Positions 5,281-11,246 of a stretch of 11,246 nucleotides of DNA are shown piece by piece (within the stretch, counting starts at the first letter, position 1; each line of letters begins with the position of its first letter). Source of the stretch: Pseudomonadota bacterium (GTDB taxonomy: Bacteria > Desulfobacterota > Desulfobaccia > Desulfobaccales > 0-14-0-80-60-11). The translations under genes were made by a program, and so were the position numbers. Below the pieces are notes generated by a model. The model did not search any database and was not told the DNA's origin. It was given only the letters and a program-made list of their open reading frames with translations. The stretch spans positions 1 to 11,246 of the forward strand of contig JAHIKF010000232.1 in the NCBI GenBank assembly GCA_018897875.1. The letters are read 5' to 3'.

Positions 5281-7980
5281 CTATCTTCTCAGAAACCTTG
5301 CCAGTTGGCGGCCGTAGTATTCTCTGGCGTCTTCGTCGGTAGGCCGGCTGAAGGTGGTGGCGCCCTTGCCTTCCGGGGCCTTTTTGAGGACGATGCCTTT
5401 TTCCCCGAAAATCTTCACGGCGTTTTGGAAGGTAGATTCCGACAGGGCCTCGGTCCGCTCCACTTCTCCCATCTTGTGGAGTTTTGTGCCGATGGACTGG
5501 ATGCGCTTCAGAAATTCCTTCTCGCTCCGGGGCTTTTTCTGGAGAAACTTGATGGAGCGAAACACGATCCAGTAGGACTCCAGGTAGTTGAACAGCAGGT
5601 TGGCGAAGTAGGCCAGATCCTTGAGGCCGGAAGCCGACAGGGTATAGGAGGCCTCCTGGGGGTCGAGATTGATCACCACGCCCCGGGAGGTAAAGTATTC
5701 CAGGGTTTGCGTTACCTGGGTTTCAGGGTCCTGGTCGCTGAAAATAAATTCGTTCCGGAAAAAATCCTGGAGGAAGCCATAATCCTCCATGACTTGTTCC
5801 CGGCTGAACTCGAAGCCCTGGCGGGCCAGGATGGACAGCGAGACCATGGCCGCGGGCAGGAAGAAGTGGAGGATGTTGTTCTTGTAGTATTCCAATAAGG
5901 GGCGTTTGGTCTCATCGATGCTGTAGCCGCCCAGTCCCAGTTCATCGGTGAGGCCCTCTTCCTTCTCGATGGGGGTGACGAGCTTGCGGGACTCGCACAG
6001 GGCCAGGGTATCCTCCGCCGCCTGGGTCAGGTCTTCCAGGGAATCGGCCTCGAGCACTCCCTGGGCCTGGAGATAATCGTAGAGCACCTGGATGATTTGC
6101 AGCAACTCCCGGCGGTAGACGCCTTTGCGGGGATAGGTAAGCAGGGCGGCGCAGACCAGGGAGAAGGGGGTGACGACGGAGATCTGGTTAATGGCCTGAA
6201 TGATGCGGTAGGATAACTCCTGGCCATGCTGGCGGGCCTCAAGGTCTCCGCTTTCCGGTTGCGGCAGCCCGGCCATGTAGTCCTTCAGGGAAAGGGGTTC
6301 GCTGAACTGGATGTAAGCCCGGCCGTAACGTTTCTTGAGGAATTTCCTGGCATCGACCAGCTGGCCCACCGTTTCCGCTTCTTTTTTCCCGCCCTCCAGC
6401 TCCTGGAGGTAGGCTTTTTCCTCCAGCACCTGGTCATAGCCGATGAAGGTGGGCACAAAGAGAATATCGGGAGCGGCCCCTTCGTCGTAGGCCCGGAGGA
6501 CCATATTGAGCAACCCCAGCTTGGGCAGCACCAGTTTACCGGTGCGGCTGCGTCCCCCCTCAATGAAGAACTCAAGATTATAGCCGGTTTTGATCATAGT
6601 CTTGATGTAGGTGTAGAGGACCTCGGCATAGAGTTTGCCGCCCAGGAACCGGCGCCGGATGAAAAAGACGCCGGAGCCCCGGAAAATGGGGCCCAGGGGC
6701 CAGAAGGAGAGGTTCTTGCCCGCGGCGATGCGGGGGGTTTGCATGTGATGTTTGAAGATGAGGTTGTTGAGGATGAGGTAGTCCAGATGGCTTTTGTGGC
6801 AGGGCACGAAGACCAGACTGCCCCGCTGGCTGGCCTGCCGCACTTTTTCGAACCCTTGGGTATCAAAGGCAATGCCCTCAAACAGGTGGCGGGACAGCCA
6901 ACTCACCAGGCGATGCATGATGTTGACGTAAAAAACGTGGGGATCGGCGGACATCTCCCAAAAGTAATCCTGAGCCGTCTTCTTGATCTTGGCCAGCTTC
7001 TTTTTCTTGGTCTCCGCCACATGCTCCATGGTGCGAGTCAGGGCCGGGTCGGTGAGGGTGAGTTCCATGACTTCCTCCCGGGATTTCATCACCGGTCCGG
7101 TAATCACCCGCCGCTGCACGTCCAGGCGGTTAATCAACTCTCGCCGGATTTGCTGGGCCAGATCCCGCAGACGGCCGTCCGTGGGCGCGGTGGCCAGGAA
7201 CTCCTTGAGATTAACCGGCTCCGCCACCTCCACCACGGCACTCTTGGCCCTGAGGAGACACAGGCCGAGTTTCCGCAACCTGCCGGGATTTTCGCTGTCC
7301 CCGAAAAAGAGCTGCCACAGGCTTTTGTTTTCCCGGAAAGGCGCCTTTTCATACATGATCATCTGGGGGACCAGAAAAATGGGGAAATCCAGCTGCAACT
7401 GGATCTCCAGGAGATGGCGGATGGGATCTTCCCGGGGCTTGAGGAAACGCTGCCGGAACCCCACCTGGTCCACCAGGAAGAGGAGGGAGCCGCGCTTTTC
7501 CTGAATGGTCTTGTGGAAATAGCCGTCCTGGAACGGATTGGGCCAGGACCGGCGGCGGGTAAAATAATTGACCGCGGCGGAGATGATCTGCACCAGGTGG
7601 GAGAAGGGCTGCCACATCCAGAGGTTCAGGTCGAAGGCCACCTCCGGGGCAATCACTCCCAGTTTCTGGTAGCGCCGGTTAAAAAAGAGGAAGTCCAGAT
7701 AGCTGCGGTATTTCAGGGTATAGACCACGGCTCCCTGGCTGGCCAGGTCACGCAGCCGCTCCAGATAGCGCGGGTGCACCGTGACCCGTCTGAAGAACGG
7801 GTCCAGGGTATAGCGTAACAAAAACCCCGGGCGGCTGGGCAGGTACCCGGCGTAATGGAAATCATGGCCCCCCAGCCAGCCGGACAGGCGGCTGAGGATT
7901 CGTCCCATCCAGGTTCTGGGCTTATCGGCCTCAGGGGCGTCAGACCTCTCGGGCCCCGGTTTTTCCCTATCGGTGCTCAT
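5281..7980 (-). CDS. plsB: Glycerol-3-phosphate 1-O-acyltransferase
   Basis: Acylates sn-glycerol-3-phosphate at position 1 to give lysophosphatidic acid, the first step of phospholipid synthesis at the inner membrane. All four acyltransferase blocks are present: HKSHLD (H395-x4-D400), GVFFIRRRF (437-445), FIEGGRSRTGK (472-482) and VPTFIGYDQV (509-518). The wording, especially EGGRSRTG and IAAGKNLSFWPLGPIFR, is that of the large PlsB family rather than PlsC or PlsY. It is 899 residues, longer than E. coli PlsB (about 807), the excess being partly a polar N-terminus (residues 1-24). Residues about 83-215 look like a degenerate copy of the catalytic domain in which the catalytic His is Tyr (Y91-x4-D96). 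A K-rich helix (325-334) precedes the active domain. ATG 7980 follows AGAAGG by 8 bp. It lies 81 bp after tatC but has its own likely promoter. Confidence 0.93.
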   Translation of the reverse strand: MSTDREKPGPERSDAPEADKPRTWMGRILSRLSGWLGGHDFHYAGYLPSRPGFLLRYTLDPFFRRVTVHPRYLERLRDLASQGAVVYTLKYRSYLDFLFFNRRYQKLGVIAPEVAFDLNLWMWQPFSHLVQIISAAVNYFTRRRSWPNPFQDGYFHKTIQEKRGSLLFLVDQVGFRQRFLKPREDPIRHLLEIQLQLDFPIFLVPQMIMYEKAPFRENKSLWQLFFGDSENPGRLRKLGLCLLRAKSAVVEVAEPVNLKEFLATAPTDGRLRDLAQQIRRELINRLDVQRRVITGPVMKSREEVMELTLTDPALTRTMEHVAETKKKKLAKIKKTAQDYFWEMSADPHVFYVNIMHRLVSWLSRHLFEGIAFDTQGFEKVRQASQRGSLVFVPCHKSHLDYLILNNLIFKHHMQTPRIAAGKNLSFWPLGPIFRGSGVFFIRRRFLGGKLYAEVLYTYIKTMIKTGYNLEFFIEGGRSRTGKLVLPKLGLLNMVLRAYDEGAAPDILFVPTFIGYDQVLEEKAYLQELEGGKKEAETVGQLVDARKFLKKRYGRAYIQFSEPLSLKDYMAGLPQPESGDLEARQHGQELSYRIIQAINQISVVTPFSLVCAALLTYPRKGVYRRELLQIIQVLYDYLQAQGVLEADSLEDLTQAAEDTLALCESRKLVTPIEKEEGLTDELGLGGYSIDETKRPLLEYYKNNILHFFLPAAMVSLSILARQGFEFSREQVMEDYGFLQDFFRNEFIFSDQDPETQVTQTLEYFTSRGVVINLDPQEASYTLSASGLKDLAYFANLLFNYLESYWIVFRSIKFLQKKPRSEKEFLKRIQSIGTKLHKMGEVERTEALSESTFQNAVKIFGEKGIVLKKAPEGKGATTFSRPTDEDAREYYGRQLARFLRR

Positions 7981-8010
7981 GCAATAACCTTCTGCTGTCC
8001 TCAGATAATG

Positions 8011-8040
8011 AATATATAAATCAGATCACCAGGATGTCAA
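8011..8040 (-). promoter_or_regulatory. Sigma70-like promoter for plsB
   Basis: On the - strand TTGACA (8040-8035, all six consensus bases) is followed by an 18-bp spacer and TATATT (8016-8011, five of six). An alternative -10, TATATA, begins at 8018 with a 16-bp spacer. It sits in the AT-rich 81-bp gap between tatC and plsB. Transcription would begin near 8004, giving a leader of about 24 nt that includes the AGAAGG ribosome binding site. It suggests plsB can be expressed apart from selB and tatC. Confidence 0.55.
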
Positions 8041-8061
8041 TCTAATTGGGCCTCCCGGGGA

Positions 8062-8934
8062 TTATGACGCCGGTGGCGATCCCAGGCCCGTCTCCACCGG
8101 CGCCGGGGCTGGTTCCGGGTCCTGGCCCCGGCTATGGGGGCCGCCAAATAACCGGACGGTGACGATAGAGAGTTCATACATACCATAAAGGGGGATGGCG
8201 ATGGCCGCCATGGTGAGCACGTCGGCATGAAAGGCCGCGACCACGGCGCTGACCAGGATCGCCACCCGCCGCTGACGGCGCAAGGTCTCCACCCGGACGA
8301 TCCCTACCCGGGCCAGGATCAACAGGATCAGGGGCAATTCAAAGATCAACCCGAACAGCAGGAGCAGGCGCAGGCAGAAATTGACAAACTGGGTCAGGTT
8401 GAGCATGGAAAACAGGAACTCGCTCTCATAGCGCATGGAAAAGGAGATGATCAGGGGCCACACCAGTTTGAGGAAAAAGAAATCTCCCAGGACAAAGGCG
8501 ATTGTGCCCACCGGCAGAAAATAGTAGATGATTTTCTTTTCCTTGGGGTAAAGCGCCGGGGCAAAAAACAGCCACATCTGGTAGAGAATGAGAGGAAAAG
8601 CCAGGGCCAGCCCGGTGATCATGGTGATCTTCATCTGGACGAAAAACGGCTCCAGAGGGGCCATGTAGTTGAGTCGGTGGGGATTAACCTTGGGAGGTTC
8701 AGGTTTGAGCCCCACCCGGTGGGCCAGGTCCGGGAATTTCTGCGTGGCCCAGGACTCGAGGACATAGGTCCATTTCTGGGTGACCGACGGCTCTTGTAAG
8801 GGCCGGGTAATGAATTGCTGCACCGTGGGGACCAGGGGCCAGGAAACCGCCATACAGATGATAACGGCCACCACGCAGATAATGAGACGGCGGCGCAGTT
8901 CCTCCAGGTGCTCCATAAATGACATGGTGGTCAA
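8062..8934 (-). CDS. tatC: Sec-independent (twin-arginine) translocase subunit TatC
   Basis: Inner-membrane receptor for twin-arginine signal peptides, exporting folded proteins. Six membrane segments are visible, at about residues 16-33, 102-125, 136-156, 185-208, 222-236 and 240-260. TatC landmarks are HLEELRRRL at 9-17 (E12 corresponds to the signal-peptide-binding Glu of E. coli), PLEPFFVQMKI, LYQMWLFFAPALYPKEKK (with E132), FVLGDFFF and AIPLYGMYE. The usual TPPD before the last helix is here FHAD, keeping the Asp (D238) but losing both prolines. At 290 residues it is longer than the usual 240-260, from a first periplasmic loop of about 60 residues and a Pro-rich cytoplasmic tail. The start is TTG 8934: AAGGAG (8948-8943) lies 8 bp before it, whereas the ATG at 8925 would be 17 bp away. 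No tatA or tatB is in the window. The 170-bp gap from selB shows no gene I can support. Confidence 0.95.
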   Translation of the reverse strand: MTTMSFMEHLEELRRRLIICVVAVIICMAVSWPLVPTVQQFITRPLQEPSVTQKWTYVLESWATQKFPDLAHRVGLKPEPPKVNPHRLNYMAPLEPFFVQMKITMITGLALAFPLILYQMWLFFAPALYPKEKKIIYYFLPVGTIAFVLGDFFFLKLVWPLIISFSMRYESEFLFSMLNLTQFVNFCLRLLLLFGLIFELPLILLILARVGIVRVETLRRQRRVAILVSAVVAAFHADVLTMAAIAIPLYGMYELSIVTVRLFGGPHSRGQDPEPAPAPVETGLGSPPAS

Positions 8935-8942
8935 GGCCGGTA

Positions 8943-8948
8943 CTCCTT
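8943..8948 (-). promoter_or_regulatory. Ribosome binding site fixing a TTG start for tatC
   Basis: AAGGAG on the - strand, 8 bp before TTG 8934. It favours TTG over the in-frame ATG three codons later, which would be at poor distance. Confidence 0.65.
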
Positions 8949-9104
8949 TCGCCTGCGTCCGGCGACAACCGGGTTAGCCCCGGCTGCTCGGCCCCGCCAC
9001 GTCAACCGGGATCTCCAGAAACCGCGCCGTTGATGCATAGCCCCATTTTACCCCATGGCCCACCCCTTGGCAATGTAAGTTGGGAAGTCCAGCCCTTCCG
9101 GTCT

Positions 9105-11024
9105 TCAGGCGCCCTCCCGCAGCCTCCGGGTCTCTCCCACCCGGACCGTGGTGCGGGTGGAATCGAAGTATTCCAGGAGGGGGATGCTAAATTTCCGGCT
9201 GGTTTGGGTCAGATCCTTGAACTGGTTCACGGTAATTTCCCGGTTTTGCTTGAGGAAATCAATGAGCGCCGCCTTGAGGGCCTCGATGGCGGCCTGGTGG
9301 AAATAGAGATCGTCTTTCACCTTGATCAGCCGGCCCTGGTTGACCAGGACCTGGAGGAGCTGTTTGACTTTGTCCGGGGGGATCTTTGCCGCCTCGGTGG
9401 CCTCCTTGAAGGTGGGCGGCGAGAATAGGCCCTTACGGTACAACTCCTCCAGGCGGCGCGACACGTCCTCCTGGTCCTGGCCCAGGGTGACTTTATGGGT
9501 GCTCAGGCGCACCAGGTCCTTCTCCGAGACCAGCTGTTTCTTTTGGGCCAACCCCCCCAAAAGATAATTAAACAGGCGCACCTCCATGGCCGGGGGCAAC
9601 TGCCGCCGCAGCTCTTCTTTGGACAGGCCGGGCTTTAAGGGGAATTTGCGGTGGTAATCGGTCAGAATTTGCAGACTCCGCTGTTCCAATTCCTGGGCGG
9701 TGGCGGTCAAAAGGTAGCGTTGATTTTCCTGGTCATAATTGAGCACCTGGCCCTGGCGCGTCATGGCGTTCAACCGGTTGGCCAGTTCCCCCGGGTCCCA
9801 GGGCAACAGGGCCGTCAGTTCCGCCCGGGAGCGCCCCGCGGCCCCGGCCTCCGAAAGATATAGGCGCAGGACGTCCTCGGGGCTGCCCTGCTCCAGGACC
9901 TTGAAGCGGGCCAGCACCTCGGGGTTGCGCCGTTTGTGCCGGGTGGGGTTGACGTGCAGGACCAGGCCGCCGCCCCAGGTAAAGGCCGGGGAGAAGCTGC
10001 GGATCACCAGGCGGTCTCCGGGCTTCAAGGCCAGGGGTTCCCGGAGGAAAAACTGCACGTAGCCCGCGGACCCGGGGGCCATCTCGTCGGCGTCCAGGAT
10101 CAGCGGCATGGCCACCCGCTCGCTGGTGCCGGTGTGGAGGCGCACCGCCTGACGGTGTTTCAGGGGGCGGGGGGCGCTGGGGAGAATCTCCAGAAAGGCG
10201 TCCAGGCGGCGGCTCTTGATCAAGGCCCCCGGCGGCGCCACCACCATGCCGCGCTCCAACTCCTCCTTTTCCAGCCCCTGGAGGTTGACCGCGGTGCGGT
10301 TGCCGGCCAGGGCCGCCTCCACCGCCTGGCCGTGGACCTGGAGGCCCCGCACCTTGGCCTTGAAGCCCGGCGGGTAGATGGCCACCGCCTCGGCCACTTT
10401 TACCCGCCCGGAAATGGCGGTGCCGGTGACCACGGTGCCGAACCCCTTGATGGTAAAGACCCGGTCGATGGGGAGGCGAAAAATCCCGGTGACTGGCTTG
10501 GGGAGTACCTGCGCCGCCAGGGTCGCCAGGGTGGCCAGCAGATTCTCCTTGCCGAACCCGGTGACCGCGGAGAAGCCCACGATGGGGGCGCCGTCCAGAA
10601 AGGTGCCCTTGAGGGCCTCGCGGACTTCCTCCTCCACCAGCTCCAGCCAGTCCGGCTCCACCAGGTCCACCTTGGTCAAGACCACCAGACCCTGCTTCAC
10701 CCGGAGCAACTGGCAGATCTCCAGGTGCTCCCGGGTCTGGGGCATGACCCCTTCGTCGGCGGCGATGACCAGGGCCACCAGGTCCATGCCGCTTGCTCCG
10801 GCCACCATGTGGCGCACGAAACGCTCGTGCCCCGGCACGTCCACGATGCCCAGATGCTGGCCCGAGGGCAGCGTCAGGTCGGCGAACCCCAGCTCGATGG
10901 TTATCCCCCGGAGTTTCTCCTCCTTGAGGCGATCCGGGTCCACCCCGGTCAGGGCCTTTATCAGCGCGCTCTTGCCGTGGTCAATGTGCCCGGCGGTGCC
11001 TAAGATGATGGGTGCGGTTGTCAT
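9105..11024 (-). CDS. selB: Selenocysteine-specific elongation factor SelB
   Basis: A GTPase that brings Sec-tRNA to UGA codons marked by a SECIS hairpin. The N-terminal GTPase has G1 GTAGHIDHGKS (9-19), G2 RGITIELGF (39-47, the SelB form), G3 DVPGHE (62-67), G4 TKVD (117-120) and G5 SAV (152-154). EF-Tu-like domains 2 and 3 follow to about residue 365. The C-terminus (about 370-639) is long, with winged-helix segments that bind SECIS RNA in this family. The length of 639 is near normal (E. coli about 614). P-loop position 19 is Ser rather than the more usual Thr; either can bind Mg. ATG 11024 is the only possible start, since an in-frame TGA lies four codons upstream and the GTPase begins at once. 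There is no Shine-Dalgarno sequence. selA, selD and selC are not in the window, but SelB implies that the organism makes selenoproteins. Confidence 0.97.
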   Translation of the reverse strand: MTTAPIILGTAGHIDHGKSALIKALTGVDPDRLKEEKLRGITIELGFADLTLPSGQHLGIVDVPGHERFVRHMVAGASGMDLVALVIAADEGVMPQTREHLEICQLLRVKQGLVVLTKVDLVEPDWLELVEEEVREALKGTFLDGAPIVGFSAVTGFGKENLLATLATLAAQVLPKPVTGIFRLPIDRVFTIKGFGTVVTGTAISGRVKVAEAVAIYPPGFKAKVRGLQVHGQAVEAALAGNRTAVNLQGLEKEELERGMVVAPPGALIKSRRLDAFLEILPSAPRPLKHRQAVRLHTGTSERVAMPLILDADEMAPGSAGYVQFFLREPLALKPGDRLVIRSFSPAFTWGGGLVLHVNPTRHKRRNPEVLARFKVLEQGSPEDVLRLYLSEAGAAGRSRAELTALLPWDPGELANRLNAMTRQGQVLNYDQENQRYLLTATAQELEQRSLQILTDYHRKFPLKPGLSKEELRRQLPPAMEVRLFNYLLGGLAQKKQLVSEKDLVRLSTHKVTLGQDQEDVSRRLEELYRKGLFSPPTFKEATEAAKIPPDKVKQLLQVLVNQGRLIKVKDDLYFHQAAIEALKAALIDFLKQNREITVNQFKDLTQTSRKFSIPLLEYFDSTRTTVRVGETRRLREGA

Positions 11025-11079
11025 GGGTAGTTGTCAGTTAAGCTAGTTCACAAGCCAAGCTTGGGAACAGAAAAATTAA

Positions 11080-11085
11080 ATTATA
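11080..11085 (-). promoter_or_regulatory. Candidate -10 box for selB
   Basis: A perfect TATAAT on the - strand, 55 bp before the selB ATG, in a very AT-rich stretch. No good -35 hexamer lies at 16-18 bp, and there is no extended -10 TG, so it may be a chance match. The divergent region 11025-11236 also holds a short dyad around ACAAA...TTTGT (about 11185-11200) but no recognisable riboswitch. Confidence 0.25.
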
Positions 11086-11236
11086 TTAAATATTAATTGA
11101 ATCAGCTTTATTTTTTAGACTGATACATTTGTAATTGATCACAGGGTATGAAAAAAAAGAAAACGGCAGCATTTTTAGCTGGCGACAAAATTAACTTTGT
11201 GATAAAGCTGTCCTCAGTAATTGGAAAGAGGAGAGC

Positions 11237-11246
11237 ATGTCGCAGA
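11237..11246 (+). CDS. Probable start of the next gene, cut by the window edge
   Basis: ATG TCG CAG at the right edge is preceded by AAAGAGGAG (11225-11233), a strong Shine-Dalgarno run. The GAGG core lies 5 bp before the ATG. The gene would be divergent from selB and share its 212-bp upstream region. Only three codons (Met-Ser-Gln) are visible, so nothing can be said of its product. Confidence 0.4.

Noticed and set aside
6226..7818. Open frame of 530 codons on the + strand opposite plsB
   Set aside because: The - strand frame has all PlsB motifs. The antisense frame has no family resemblance and follows from GC-rich codon bias.
7994..8004. 11-base match GCTGTCCTCAG shared with 11207-11217, both in intergenic DNA
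   Set aside because: A repeat of this length is expected by chance in a window this size, and the surrounding bases differ.
8934..9042. A 35-codon - strand ORF between selB and tatC that could have been a TatA/TatB-like gene
   Set aside because: It begins MHQRRGFW and is Arg-rich with no membrane helix or usable RBS, so it is neither TatA/B nor convincingly coding.
9936..11003. Open frame of 355 codons on the + strand opposite selB
   Set aside because: It mirrors SelB codons and gives a low-complexity Gly/His/Gln/Val-rich translation with no recognisable domain.
11141..11217. Possible c-di-GMP (GEMM-type) riboswitch, suggested by ACAGGG and GGCGACAAAA
   Set aside because: The conserved core and the paired helices do not follow in order; the matches are scattered and short.

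Overview
The window is about 11.2 kb of GC-rich bacterial chromosome with AT-rich intergenic gaps. The gene set is a selenocysteine elongation factor (SelB), a long PlsB-type acyltransferase, TatC, a GAF/HD-GYP signalling protein, a tandem universal stress protein and a LysM/YkuD L,D-transpeptidase. This suits a Gram-negative anaerobe of the Desulfobacterota (Desulfobacca/Syntrophobacter-like former Deltaproteobacteria). That placement is inferred from gene content and protein style; there is no rRNA or other marker to prove it.

Left third (1-3228, + strand): the 3' part of an L,D-transpeptidase gene that enters from outside the window, a GAF-HD-GYP cyclic-di-GMP phosphodiesterase candidate, and a two-domain UspA protein. 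The HD-GYP gene has a perfect 16-bp palindrome lying across its ribosome binding site. The Usp gene has an excellent Shine-Dalgarno sequence but no ordinary start codon at the right distance. A 27-codon ORF with a good ribosome binding site lies on the - strand between these two genes.

Middle (3229-5280): a 1.7-kb IS4/Tn5-like insertion sequence (3475-5174) with well-kept terminal inverted repeats. Its transposase can be read end to end only after correcting three frameshifts and two amber codons, and its catalytic Glu is a Lys, so it is a dead copy. Small palindromic, REP-like hairpins lie on both sides.

Right half (5281-11024, - strand): selB, tatC and plsB follow one another in transcription order, separated by 170 and 81 bp. 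plsB also has its own good sigma70-like promoter, so the three need not form one operon. Together they cover selenoprotein synthesis, twin-arginine export and the first acylation step of phospholipid synthesis. Selenoenzymes such as formate dehydrogenases and hydrogenases are often Tat-exported, so selB next to tatC makes sense, but a functional link is only inferred. The last 220 bp are an AT-rich divergent intergenic region, ending in the probable first codons of another + strand gene.

I found no CRISPR array, tRNA, rRNA, recognisable riboswitch, phage gene or defence system. Most of the window is ordinary; the points worth a second look are the decayed IS, the unusual translation starts, the RBS palindrome and the internal duplication in PlsB.
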